64,000 nucleotides of DNA from Zopfochytrium polystomum (GCA_025765615.1 JAIVFJ010000286.1:1-64000), one strand, 5' to 3'; counted from the stretch's first letter, positions 30,651 to 40,614 are shown. Notes: generated by a model from the sequence alone, not told the origin. A program made the numbers and translations.

Positions 30651-31270
30651 TGTAATTGGTCCGTGTGGGGGGGGGGGGGGGGGGGGGGGGGAGGAGAAGT
30701 GATTGGAGAAGTTGCTTCGTCGACGTTTGGCAGTCTTTTTCTCTCTGTTCTGTGGCGCTCCTTCGCTGTCATGTTCTTTTTCCTCTTTCGGGTTCGTTTC
30801 CGGGGGTGTCACTTGGGCTTTGTGCTTTGACCAATTGCGTGCGTGCGAGCCGATCGCTTTACTCGCCATTCACTCGCTCACTTCACTCACTCACTTTTGC
30901 GCATCGAAAACCACGCCACTCGCATTTATGCTCGCGCTTGACTACTTGCGTGATTCGCCCGATCGCTTCTTGTGTTCTGCTCGAAGCGGTTCTCCCCGGC
31001 GGCTGCGGTGTTGATGGGAGTCCCGGTGGCTACCCGGCCTAGCCTGCTTTTTATTTTTGCCCAAAACGGGGTGGGAGTACGGGTACGGGGGCTGGTGGCG
31101 CCAAAAGGCAGGCAAGGGTGGGTCATTCCTATCGGACTTTGAAAATTCCACCATAAAAAAAGCGGGACGGTTCCTCCTTCTACCCGCCTATCCAACCAAT
31201 CGGCGAGGACGGCGACGGCGTTCAGCACGTTGCCGCAACCGCCTCCGCCGCCCGCCGCCGGCGCCGCGGT
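30651..31270. other. Spacer with a 25-base poly-G tract
   Basis: Contains G25 at 30667-30691 and CACT-rich tracts near 30870-30910. No supported gene, though the start and signal peptide of the DUF1996 gene that follows should lie near 31150-31280. Confidence 0.4.
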
Positions 31271-31279
31271 GACCCCGCG

Positions 31280-32325
31280 TAGTCGGACAGGTGTTCCGGC
31301 AGAGGTGCTCGGCGGTGCTGGACGCGGCGCGGATCAACCCCAGTGAGTAAGCAGCCCTCTGATTCTTTTTGTTTCTTCTATTACCTGGTGATTCTTTAGA
31401 CGGAGGTGCGATGATCACCGACCCAGAACCTTTTTCCCCCGCTGAACTCTCTCTATTTCGTCAGTGGTGTCGCCCGGTGCGACGTCGTCGCACGCGAACA
31501 CTGTGGCGGGGGCTTCCGGATTCTCGCCGACGGCGGGGTTCGACGCGGTGCAGGCGTCGGGGTGCACGTCGTGCGCAGTCAGCGTGGACAACTCCGAGTA
31601 AGCCCCCTCCCCCCATCCCGTCCTAAGCTACTGGTACCCCTCCCTCTTCTACATCAACCCGAACAACACCTACACCTACATCCCCGCGGGCATCACTACC
31701 TTCTACGAGACGCGTGGCAACCTATACAACCACGAATTCCCGCGAGGGTTCGGTATGATAGCGGGGAACTACACGCGGCGGGGGCAAGGGGGAACTCAGG
31801 TGGAGCGGGCGGTGGGGTGGATCTGCATCGGGCGGGAGAACCCGGGGAACGCGGATGGGGCGGGGATACCGCGGGACTGCGAGGGGGACGTGAGGGCGCA
31901 GGTGCAGTTTCCGGTGTGCGCGGACGGGAGGGGGTTTGCGGGGGATCAGGTGAGTGTTTTGTTCTTCTTTTTGGTGGACAACCCCACCCCCCCGGGTTTT
32001 TGGTTAACCGACCAGCCCCTCAATCCTTCGGAAAGTCACACGTTTCCTATGCGTACAACAACGACGGGACAATCGCGTTCGACGGAGGGGACTGCCCGTC
32101 GACCCACCCGACGCGGCTAGGTGCGCGGACTCCGATTTCATCCAACGACAACCAAACTCACGTTTTTTTTTGTTTTTTTTTTTTTTTTTTGGTTTGCAAC
32201 ATAGTGAAAATCTTCATCGAGGTTCTTTCCACGCCGGCGACCTGAACCGCTACCCGTTCCACGCCAACCGCGACGAGCCTCACTTCGTCCTCTCAACGGG
32301 CGACACGATGGGGCTCAGTTTCCAC
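31280..32325 (+). CDS. DUF1996 secreted protein, 3' end lost, one frameshift
   Basis: Five exons rebuild a DUF1996 domain, a fungal extracellular domain of unknown function. GQVFRQRCSAVLDAARINP; intron 31341-31459 (GTGAGT...CAG); MVSPGATSSHANTVAGASGF and SGCTSCAVSVDNS; a 30-base intron; YWYPSLFYINPNNTY, EFPRGFGMIAGNYTRR and ARAQVQFPVC-type core (DVRAQVQFPVCADGRG); an intron; SHVSYAYNNDGTIAFDGGDC and PSTHPTRL; an intron containing a T-run; then VKIFIEVL, and after one missing T in a TTT run, HAGDLNRYPFHANRDEPHFV and LSTGDTMGLSFHV. The conserved end after SFH is replaced at about 32325 by retroelement-like sequence. The signal peptide is not resolved: a stop and a frame change lie just upstream of GQVFRQ. 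Confidence 0.75.
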
Positions 32326-33049
32326 GTTGTGAAGGAGAAGCATCTGGAGGAGTTAAAGCGCTGTTGCGTGGAGGTGTGAAGGGCTGCTGTGGCTCACTCA
32401 GATGATGATCCTGTGGGGCAGACGATGGCCTGGACCCAGTTTTGTCAGTGGAACAAGATTGTGAAGATTCCCATCAAGCAGTACAGGAAGCGTGTTATTC
32501 AGCTGTTCAGGACTCTGCTGTGTGCGACTTTGCTGGGGAGGCCAAGCACATCAAGTGTCAGAAGGCGTGTTCAGATAGGAGCCAGTGTGCGCTTGACCCC
32601 AGAAGTTGGGCCACTACGAAGACCATTTCTGCACAACCATAGGTCATGAGCCAACTGGGACTGATGTCTTCTGAACCCTAACCCTCGCTGGGATGGTAGC
32701 GTTCCACCAACCCTGTGTGTGGGCAGACTGTGCAGAGAAATGCACTAGGAGGCATGTTTTGGAGTGCTCAGGGGTTAAGGACAGGCTGGAGAGGCTGCAC
32801 CCCAAGTTGATTCCCACTGCAGAGCAACGGGATTTGAACATTTCAGCCGTGGATTTGGGCTTATAGTTGCTGGTTTTTTGGGCCCCCTACAGTGCCAAAG
32901 CTGAGGACAAGATCTCTAAGGAGACTTGCATTGCCTCAAAGAAGAAGGGAATGCAGCTGCCCAGGATGATTGTGCAGATGCGCATTCAGTGTGGAGGACT
33001 TGCGAATAACCGTAACCCTGACAAAACTAATTGTCCTTGTCTACTTTGA
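32326..33049 (+). mobile_element. Probable retroelement C-terminal remnant
   Basis: Forward frames give a Cys/His motif and a conserved-looking tail: PCVWADCAEKCTRRHVLEC, VKDRLERLHPKLIPTAEQRD, LNISAVDLGL (then a stop), FWAPYSAKAEDKISKETCIA, SKKKGMQLPRMIVQMRIQCG and PDKTNCPCLL. C-x(n)-C...H-x-L-x-C after the polymerase is usual at the end of non-LTR retrotransposon ORF2. Frameshifts and a TAG show decay. The family assignment is tentative. Confidence 0.35.
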
Positions 33050-33169
33050 AAGCCTCCCCTGAATGCTAAGAGTGCTAGCACGTCGAAAAAAGAGCGTGGC
33101 AAACAGAAAATGCAGGCTTCTTCTCAAGATCTTCCTCAGAGTCCTCGTCTGAATCATCCCACCCACCAG

Positions 33170-33905
33170 AATCTTTTCAGAGTCCTCTTCAGAGCCCTCA
33201 TCACCTCGAGACTGGGCACCAGACCGCAACCCCTCATCCTTTGCGTTTTCAGAGATGTCAGTTACAGAGAGTGCACTGAGCTTGTGCAGCTCCTGGCCAG
33301 TGGAGGCGTTCCAAATCCTGACAGTCCCATCCGCACTCCCAGACGCAATCAGCCTTCCGTCTGGACTGAACTCCACTGAGTTTACGCCTTTGGAATGTCC
33401 CTCCAGCTTTTGCAGCTCCAGGCCAGTCAACGTGCTCCAAATCTTGACAGTGCTGTCATCAGCTCCTGATACAACTAGCTTGCCGTCAGGGCTGAACACA
33501 GCAGAGTTGACCTCGCTGGAGTGCCCTTCCCTTCCAGCACACTGATGCAAGAGGGCCAGGATTGTGGCTGCCCTTTGACCAGGACAGGGCAGGCAACGTG
33601 GGGGGGTGATTTCCCAGCAAATGTCTTGAAGAATACAAAGTTGTACTGGGAGAAGGGGATTGCTGTGAAGTAAACCTGCAGAGCTGACGCGTTCAGTGGA
33701 ATGAGGAAGCGTTGTATGGTTCTTTTGATGTCTTCGAGAAGCAAAGAGAAAGAATGGTAGCAGCCGCACTGTCATAACCCTGGCTCTCCAGTCAATTTTG
33801 AGTGACTTGTGCTTTGACCTTGCTGGATCCATCAGGTAGTCTTTGACAGACTTGTGGAAAATCCTTTTGAGTGGGGGGGTTGAGGAGCATCAGCCCCCCC
33901 AGAGG
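33170..33905 (-). pseudogene. NACHT-WD40 (NLR-like STAND) protein relic
   Basis: Minus-strand pieces follow the usual order of fungal NACHT-WD40 proteins after the NACHT core: DFHKSVKDYLMDPARSKHKS; then in the next frame RFLIPLNASALQVYFTAIPF, GQPQSWPSCISVLEG; then two WD40 units (HSSEVNSAVFSPDGKLVVSG with KIWSTLTG; HSKGVNSVEFSPDGRLIASG with VRIWNASTG). Such proteins mediate non-self recognition and heterokaryon incompatibility in fungi. A five-base duplication (GGGAA) at the end of the VLEG motif (about 33528) breaks the frame, and the NACHT NTPase and most WD repeats are absent. Confidence 0.7.
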
Positions 33906-34493
33906 GTTCCTGCCCCCTGACTCGAAAACAACTTTCCCTTATCCTTCTACATGGCCTGCCACTGCATTCACTCTTCAGTATCTTCTTTTTTTCTACTTTT
34001 TTTTTTGGGAAGGATTGCTTATAAGTCAACAGGCATCCCCTAGTTATTTGTATATTTTTTCATGTCCCGCACTGTATTTTTATTTGTTAAAAAAATTATG
34101 TAAAAGGGAATGAGAAGCTCTGTCTGTCGTCCAGTGCTTATCCAAATGGTGGCCAGTCAGATAGACAAACAACTAGAATTGAAAGGTTGAACCAATCAAT
34201 ATGACTGCTCAAGAATACTGCATAAATTCTGTGCAAATCTGGAAGGTTGGCTAGTCATGCTACTAACTTGAACATTTCTTTCTCCAAATTTTTTATTAAA
34301 TTTCCTTTGTTTTCTTTTTCCCCATTTTGGTCTGTGCCGCCTGTCATGCCGTTTGTTGTCTTCGAGCGGCCTACAGCCAATGACTGAATGTGTTATAGAA
34401 ATGTCAAAAAAGAAAGAAGAAGAAAAAGCGAGAAGGCGTTGCGCATCCACTAACTTCCTCGCAGTTCATTGCATTTACTTCGCTCATCTTTCA
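33906..34493. other. AT-rich spacer
   Basis: No gene recognised. Contains T-rich tracts near 33985-34010 and 34290-34320. Confidence 0.35.
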
Positions 34494-35342
34494 TCAATGT
34501 TTTGCACCAAGCGTGTTCAAAAGCCCCACAACCTCCACTCTCCCCGCGGCCCTCGCCCTTCCCAGTGGTGTCGCGCCGTCCGCGTCTAGGGCGTCCACGT
34601 GCATGCCGCACACGGAGACAAGGTAGTCAACCACTCGTGCGCTTCCGCACTCGGCGGCGTAGTGGAGAATGGGCCCGCGGGCGAACGGATGAAAGAGCGA
34701 CGCGGTCTCCCAGTTGTCGTCATCCGCGGTCGCTGCGACTCCGCACTCGCCGACCAGAAGCTCCAAGAACCACCGGCTGTCGCCGGCGGCCGCGTGGTAC
34801 AGCAGGCCGGGTTCGGCGGGGTCTGCGCCGTTTGCGAGGAGCACCCGAGCAATGTCCGGGGGGTCGGCGGGGGTCTCGGGGCCGGCGGTGGGGGCGGTGG
34901 AAGCACGCGAGAAGATCGATCCTCGTGCGACGCGGGCAAACGGACTGGTGCAGTTGATCTCCGGGCAGTTGTTTGGGTCGACGTGGCGGTCTTCGAGGAG
35001 GAAGCGGATGAGCGGCAGGTCGCGGTAGTACACGGCCCAGCTAAGGCTGCCACCCAGGGCGTCGAAGTCTGCGGTGCCAAAGCTGGCGGGGCAGAGTGGG
35101 TAGGCGGCAACGAGGCGATAGGCGTCGACGCCGGCGTTTAGGGCGGCGCACTCGACATCCCTCGAGATTACGGCGCGGCCGCGCTTGAGGATGAGGGCGA
35201 CGGCGGCGGGGTTGTTGCACTGGAGGGCCTCCGCGAGGAGTGCGGTGTCGTCGTCGACGCCGTCCTTGCCGTCGTCCTGGTCCAGGCGGGTGGCAAGCGC
35301 CTCGAGGTCGCCGCGCCGAATGAGTTCGGCCTTGGTTTCCAT
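34494..35342 (-). CDS. Ankyrin-repeat protein (282 aa)
   Basis: Intact single-exon gene. The ATG at 35342 opens METKAELIRRGDLEALATRL. Repeats of the standard 33-residue type follow: DTALLAEALQCNNPAAVALI, LSWAVYYRDLPLIRFLLEDR, DIARVLLANGADPAEPGLLY, GPILHYAAECGSARVVDYLV, GATPLGRARAAGRVEVVGLL. These are canonical ankyrin units (TPL, A, GR-x-E/D-VV, LL), unlike the Trp-Trp type of genes A-D. GC-rich codon use. No other domain, signal or membrane segment; partner unknown. Confidence 0.85.
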   Translation of the reverse strand: METKAELIRRGDLEALATRLDQDDGKDGVDDDTALLAEALQCNNPAAVALILKRGRAVISRDVECAALNAGVDAYRLVAAYPLCPASFGTADFDALGGSLSWAVYYRDLPLIRFLLEDRHVDPNNCPEINCTSPFARVARGSIFSRASTAPTAGPETPADPPDIARVLLANGADPAEPGLLYHAAAGDSRWFLELLVGECGVAATADDDNWETASLFHPFARGPILHYAAECGSARVVDYLVSVCGMHVDALDADGATPLGRARAAGRVEVVGLLNTLGAKH

Positions 35343-36671
35343 CAGGTTGGTTACAGGAATTCGAGCGGCCTGTAGAAATTTTATGTCCCTTGAGGAGGTA
35401 GGGTGGTCGTTCTCACCGTTGCCAAAGGTTATGAGAACAAGGGACGATTCTAAATTCCATCCAAGTTACGTGGAGAGATGGTAAATATCAACGATGATTG
35501 CGAGATCAATTGGGGAAAGGTCGAGAACCGATGATCAACGAAGGTAAGTGTCAGTTTGGAAGAATCGATTGGCTTCAATAAAAGAGATCGAGAGGCGACA
35601 AAGCGCGCGATGTCTAAGGCAGATGGATCAAGACGCAACAAAGCGATGCGTACAGAATCGCCAGAGTTGAGATCGATGGTGCACAGATGGAATGGTCACA
35701 GGGATTGTTTATTCTTTTCCTTCTTCTATGTTGTTACTGGTTCCCTCAACGGGTAACCCACCGGGACCCCGCTGTGTTCTAGAGGCCGCGGTAGACGACG
35801 GTCGGCCTCGCCGCGCGAGGGCGGATGGCTCGGTAGGGTGGGGGGGGGGCATCTCTGGCTGGCACTTCCGTTGGGATGGGCGATGGGATGAAAACCAAGC
35901 AGGTGGTTGACTCCGGGTGAAAAACATTGTCAATATTTGAGGCCACAAAAGTGTATTCAATCAGTGGAATTCACAGCAGAAATTTTCCTGCTGCTTTGTC
36001 ATGTGCAAAGAAATTATTCTGGCTCAAAAATTATTTCAGGTTTCAAAAGTATTGTGATATATGTCATGATATTTAATGAGTAAAAGTATTGCGATATTTT
36101 GGGCTATAGTATCAATTTGAAACCCTAGTGGCTGGCAGCAAGCTGGTGGAGATCCTCCAGGTGGGTGGCAGATTGTCACACAGCCCCAAGTCAATAGACA
36201 AAAATTGAGGTTTTGGAACCACACTTTCTGCTGGAAAAAATTGAATGTTTTTATAGAAATCAGGAAAAATAAGCAAATACCTGCTCACTGATATCTGTGA
36301 TGGGAGGACTGGAATTCTGTCCTTTCTTTCAATTGAGAATTTTGGACTTCTTGTGTAACATGTGTGCAACAAAAATCATGATTTTTCATGCACTTTTGCT
36401 TCAATTTTTCTGCTTGACTGCTTTTTCCAAAGACATCATAAAATAAAGGAAATGTGGCTCCCTATGTCCTAGCCATTGTCGCATGAGTGGGCGATCCTGG
36501 GGCTTGCTGGGGATTGAACCATGCGTTCTCAATACACATTGAAAATTGACGGGAAAGATTGAGAATTGACGGGAAAGCGTGGGAAAGTGCGGGAAAGGGT
36601 ATGTGCACAGACTCCTCAAACCTACCATTTCGAAGCTTTTGCGCGCGCAGCGAAGCTGACAGTATACCTGC
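35343..36671. other. Gene-free stretch
   Basis: No supported gene. Left part is GC-rich promoter-side DNA of the ankyrin gene. The middle is AT-rich. A short tandem GATTGAGAATTGACGGGAAAG-like unit occurs two to three times at 36540-36600. Confidence 0.35.
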
Positions 36672-36959
36672 ATGGCGGACCTTAGTCTCCACATGAAGTC
36701 GACCTCATTTTGCACGGTGTTGGGCTGCACATACGCAAGTACGAAGCGCTTCAATACAAACCGCCATATTGCGAGAAACCACCCCTTTGCAAACACCCTC
36801 TCGAGACTAAGGGTGTTTCGCCACCGACCGGAGGATAGAGCCTACTATCGAATGCACAGTCAAGCTGCCTCAAGGGAGCGCAATCGAGACAAGCGCCAGA
36901 AGGCCCACTACATTCAATATCACTTGTTTGTACACATAACTCACGCAAGCGAGCGCTAA
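36672..36959 (+). CDS. C2H2 zinc-finger ORF (95 aa or first exon)
   Basis: ATG at 36672. Residues 14-38 form one classical finger: C-x4-C-x12-H-x4-H (FCTVLGCTYASTKRFNTNRH). A basic region RERNRDKRQK follows. A GTACAC donor after HLF (36930) and a TTCGTAG acceptor at about 36974 could add a second exon; in another frame an ORF encodes MNPSARQPTARFRRRWVIAL up to about 37146. A single-finger DNA-binding role is plausible but unproven. Confidence 0.45.
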   Translation: MADLSLHMKSTSFCTVLGCTYASTKRFNTNRHIARNHPFANTLSRLRVFRHRPEDRAYYRMHSQAASRERNRDKRQKAHYIQYHLFVHITHASER

Positions 36960-37348
36960 TTTTCCTCTTCGTAGAAAGAAACTGCTGCAGAAGTTTTCCA
37001 CCAAGATGAACCCTTCAGCCCGCCAGCCCACAGCACGCTTTCGCCGCCGGTGGGTAATTGCCCTTACAGCTGAGCTGATTGCGGAGTGGGACGCTCGTTT
37101 TAATCCCCGAATCGAGTTTGACCTCCTTGAAGCTCTTTACATATAACCGTTTGGACTCGTATATCAGCCAAACCAACAACAGCAACATATAAACCCTTAT
37201 ATTGATTCATTGTATTCAACTAAACAGCCGTTTGGGGTGGGAGGCCAGGATTGAGAGGTCGGGATCCAGCCCCGGGCTTTTGAACGCAACGTGGATTGCG
37301 CCGTTTCCTCGTTGGACAAATTAATACCGCCTCCACAGCTCCTGTCTG

Positions 37349-37888
37349 CTACTTGCTGCCGTAGCTTTCAGTGGAGGCAATTCCAAACGCAGCAGAGCTC
37401 CCGCTGTTGCTGCAGCCGCTGCAGCTGTCGTGTTGGTGTACTGCTGCTGTGGTCCTGTAGCTGCTCGCGCCGTGGCCGCTGCGGCTGCCAGTGGTGAGCA
37501 CCTGCGGGCAGTAGTTGAGCACAGCATTTCCGGGCCATCCAGGCGCCTCATAGTCGAATTGGTGAGTGCAGCAGTGCGGTGCGGGTCGGCGCAGGCGGCA
37601 GCGGGGCGGCGCCGTTCGGCAGGCAAACGCGGTCGGAGAAGGATCCGCAAAGCGAGGCGAAAAAGGGATGGGTGGCAGGTCTGGAGGCAAGTTTTGTGCC
37701 GAAGGCGTACGATGCAGGAGGCCCCGTGGTGTAGTAGTGGCGGCCCAAGGCGCAGCTGCGCAGGAGCTGGAGCACGCTTCGAGGGCAATGTCGCACCAGC
37801 GTTTGGCTGCTCCCTTCGCGACGTTCAGGGAGGCTGGTGAGCTTTTGCAGTGCACAAAGAGAAGTGTCGGGTAGGGGTCGTTTGACAT
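37349..37888 (-). CDS. Uncertain Cys/Pro-rich ORF
   Basis: 179-codon minus-strand frame starting at ATG 37888, with RWCDIALEACSSSCAAAPWA near its N-terminus followed by Pro/Ala/Thr-rich sequence. Other frames of the same stretch are equally long because the DNA is CAG/GCC-rich, so coding status is doubtful. No family recognised. Confidence 0.2.
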   Translation of the reverse strand: MSNDPYPTLLFVHCKSSPASLNVAKGAAKRWCDIALEACSSSCAAAPWAATTTPRGLLHRTPSAQNLPPDLPPIPFSPRFADPSPTAFACRTAPPRCRLRRPAPHCCTHQFDYEAPGWPGNAVLNYCPQVLTTGSRSGHGASSYRTTAAVHQHDSCSGCSNSGSSAAFGIASTESYGSK

Positions 37889-37984
37889 GACAGGTGGGAC
37901 AAATTAGAGAAACTGACTTTCTGGCATTTTCTCACCTTATTGATTTTCCCTTTTCCTGCACCCCCCAAGAGCCCGGTGCCACTA

Positions 37985-38054
37985 ATTTAATGTGGAAAAG
38001 AACCCAGGACCCCCTCCACCCGAAGGAGGAATCGTACCACTAGACCACAAACCC
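37985..38054 (-). pseudogene. tRNA-Pro(CGG)-like sequence with broken T arm and acceptor
   Basis: Minus strand: D arm GTC-TAGTGGTAC-GAT and an intact anticodon hairpin TCCTC-CTTCGGGT-GGAGG with anticodon CGG (complement of 38020-38022), as in eukaryotic tRNA-Pro. The A box is good. The T arm (CTGGG-TTCTTTT-CCACA) does not pair and the 3' acceptor strand does not match GGGTTTG. A tRNA pseudogene or the head of a tRNA-derived SINE. Confidence 0.6.
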
Positions 38055-38257
38055 TCCGCCTCAATTGAAGGTAAATCACGTTTCTAATGCTCTTTACAGA
38101 TTTGCCTTAAGGGCCCCAACAGCTACTGGCCCCAGATTCATGTCTTTCTTCAGGCAGTGATGCAGTTGACAACCTTTAACTAATCATGCACCAGACAGCC
38201 GGCAGAGATGGTTTGCAAGGAGAACGGTTGTATTGCCTATTAAGAAGAGTATAGACA

Positions 38258-38640
38258 CTAGCAGAGGCGCAACATGGATGACATAGGGTCATGTACGCAA
38301 CTAGTCACCATTGGGGTGTAAGCAATTGTGCCTGGGACTACTGTGCCATTAACCTTGTGCTCCCAGAATCCATTCTCTCCCAGCATTCTACGTATGCAGT
38401 TTTGCTGTCCAACCCAGATTCCACCCTCTACTTCTTCTGCAGAAAGACCCACTGCATACCACATCTTGTCACGTGATCTCATTTTGAATCGCTCTGCAAC
38501 CTGTGCCTGGACCAGACAGACTTCATGCATCCCTCTCCTTGTGAAAGATAATTACATCATCTACATGTGTATTGATTATGCTGCTGCCGTAACCTTGGTC
38601 AAGATCGCTGTGTAGCCATAAATAATTGTTGCCCGCATCA
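38258..38640 (-). mobile_element. Ty1/copia reverse-transcriptase fragment
   Basis: Minus strand carries the catalytic box as NTHVDDVIIFHKERDA (consensus YVDD). After a frame slip it continues as VAERFKMRSRDKMWYAVGLS, EEVEGGIWVGQQNCIRRMLG and YTPM, the standard copia RT continuation (LAERFKM, LG, I-x-x-QQ-x-YI, TPM). No gag, integrase or RNase H remains nearby. Confidence 0.85.
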
Positions 38641-38786
38641 ATTATTAAGGTGTAGTCATTAAAAATAGTGCTGAATTCTTTTGAACACTTGGGACCCCCA
38701 TGCTAGGCACGGGTTTAGAAGGTCAACCTTTTGTTGATCCAAGGTTAATGGCTCACAGAGAATTACTGACGTAGTTGAAACTAAGG

Positions 38787-39139
38787 TGTCAGGAACAGGG
38801 CAGGACAGGACAAGGCAGACAAGGAACTGAGAGGAGTGATGATTGTATTGGAAACAATAATTCACTTGAGGGATGGGACAGGTCCCCCATCCCCCTTTTA
38901 TACCTTTTGAGAGTGTTCCTTGTCAAGACTCAAAGAAAGTTCCAGAAAGAGCAATTAGTAATACAATGATACCAATGATACCAATGACAACAAGACAAGT
39001 CAGGAAAGCAAAGAAGGTTCCAGAAGGTTCCACAAGGTTCCATGAAGGAAAGTTCTAGAAGGTTCCAGAAGGTTCCAGAAGATTCCATGAAGGAATGCTC
39101 TAGAAGGTTCCAGAGGTTTCCAGAGGGTGATTCATAACA
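38787..39139 (-). mobile_element. LTR of the heat-shock-element family, 353 bp, expanded array
   Basis: Reverse-complement copy: TGTCAGGAACAGGG at 38787 to GGTGATTCATAACA at 39139. Longer than its sisters because of extra GGTTCCAGAA/TTCCATGAAGGAA units (about 39010-39120). Flanks do not match (TAAGG, TATAA), so it is not a simple solo LTR. It lies upstream of, and in the same orientation as, the copia RT fragment at 38258, so it may be that element's 5' LTR. Confidence 0.85.
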
Positions 39140-39366
39140 TATAACTATAACGTTCATCTCCATCTGTAAATCCAACAAGAGACCAAGGGCTAATAAACGC
39201 ACAAGTACATCATTCTCTATGTGTTTTGTTCTATTGAGGTAAATTCTGTTCAACCATTCATCTGTAACACCCACGAGGTGTAGGTCTGTGAATAGATTTC
39301 TGCGATTGTTAAATTACAAGTATCAACGTTTAAAAGATCCAATATGGCCGCATGTTATGCGCCTTA

Positions 39367-39674
39367 TGTTATGAATCACCCTCTGGAAACCTCTGGAACC
39401 TTCTAGAACATTCCTTCATGGAACCTTGTGGAACCTTCTGGAACCTTCTTTGCTTTTCTGACTTGTCTTGTTGTCATTGGTATCATTGGTATCATTGTAT
39501 TACTAATTGCTCTTTCTGGAACTTTCTTTGAGTCTTGACAAGGAACACTTTCAAAAGGTATAAAAGGGTGATGGGGGACCTGTCCCATCCCTCAAGTGAA
39601 TTATTGTTTCCAATACAATCATCACTCCTCTCAGTTCCTTGTCTGCCTTGTCCTGTCCTGCCCTGTTCCTGATA
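39367..39674 (+). mobile_element. LTR of the heat-shock-element family, 308 bp
   Basis: TGTTATGAATCACC at 39367 to CCCTGTTCCTGATA at 39674 (the terminal CA is mutated to TA). Keeps the GAA/TTC arrays and a GGTATAAAA box at about 39557. Lies in inverted orientation 227 bases from the previous copy. No target duplication found. Confidence 0.85.
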
Positions 39675-39947
39675 TTATATAATTCGTACCGAAAACAATA
39701 AGTTTTGATTTAAATTGGTGTTCACTTAAGGGAATATTCGTAATACTCCAGAGAATTTTAAACTTCTTAAATTTGGCAATCTGAATTTAAAGGGACACTA
39801 AAAGAAGATAAATCTAATCTGGGTAATCATAAAAAGAGAATATCTGGTTGAAGTTAGAGATTTTTTTTAGATGTATCCTTTGCAAACTTCGAAAGCAATT
39901 CAATTTGCAAGCATGGAGTCAAATCTTGGATGTAATTAGATCTAAGA

Positions 39948-40340
39948 CTAGGCAAGACCTGACAGAAAAAGATTGGAAACAATAGTTGCATTTAAAGGAT
40001 TGTTTGCTAAAGGATAGAGCCCCAAACTAAGGGAATTGTTCCCAGCCTTTTTTTTGGCCGACGTTTGCCAGCAAGGTAAGCTTGTAAAAGCCTGCGCTGA
40101 GAGTCTGGCTTTTGCACCTTTATAATCTTCTTTTGACTGATGAACACGTTTAGCATAGTCCCAACACCTACCCGCTGCTGTCGAAAATGTTGCTATTGAT
40201 GACTGAAGGTTCTCGAGCAGTTCTCCGAATCGCTGAATAACGCGCAGACCGCAGACACATACTCTGCAATCCATTCCTCTACGGCAGAGCGATGCTTTGC
40301 GTACGCCTTCCTGTGCTCGTGGCTTTGATGTACCCCAACA
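39948..40340 (-). CDS. Unrecognised coding-like segment
   Basis: Minus-strand frames join into a helical-looking series: KAYAKHRSAVEEWIAEYVSA, then with a one-base slip CGLRVIQRFGELLENLQSSI, ATFSTAAGRCWDYAKRVHQS, KEDYKGAKARLSAQAF. Upstream frames (LNHIRKAMVACLATKKKINE) may belong. No family assigned; the DUF4246 gene starts divergently close by. Confidence 0.25.
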   Translation of the reverse strand, partial: CWGTSKPRAQEGVRKASLCRRGMDCRVCVCGLRVIQRFGELLENLQSSIATFSTAAGRCWDYAKRVHQSKEDYKGAKARLSAQAFTSLPCWQTSAKKKAGNNSLSLGLYPLANNPLNATIVSNLFLSGLA

Positions 40341-40550
40341 TCGAGCTGCACGGGTTTTCGTTTATTTTTTTTTTGGTGGCGAGGCAGGCCACCATCGCCT
40401 TTCGAATGTGGTTCAAGGTGACACGTGCTGCCAGATCCAGCCAACCACACCCACCACCTGGCGTTGGCAACTGCGCCCAGCGCAGTGGAGGGTCTGTCCA
40501 TTCTTCGGTGACTCCGCAAAAACTCAACCCCCTGCGATAAATATTTATTG

Positions 40551-40569
40551 CACACACATACACACACAG

Positions 40570-40610
<41 letters not shown>
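40551..40610 (+). repeat. CA dinucleotide repeat in the 5' leader of the DUF4246 gene
   Basis: About 30 CA units with a few interruptions. It ends four bases before the ATG at 40614. The frame of the gene is open through it (His-Thr repeats) but has no upstream ATG. Confidence 0.9.

Positions 40611-40613
<3 letters not shown>

Positions 40614-40614
<1 letters not shown>

Noticed and set aside
36495..36525. GGTTCAATCCCC on the minus strand as a tRNA B box
   Set aside because: No matching A box or cloverleaf could be drawn upstream.
39140..39274. RTKHIE on the minus strand as copia RNase H next to the LTR
   Set aside because: Only five to six residues match and the following sequence does not resemble the family; no polypurine tract precedes the LTR.
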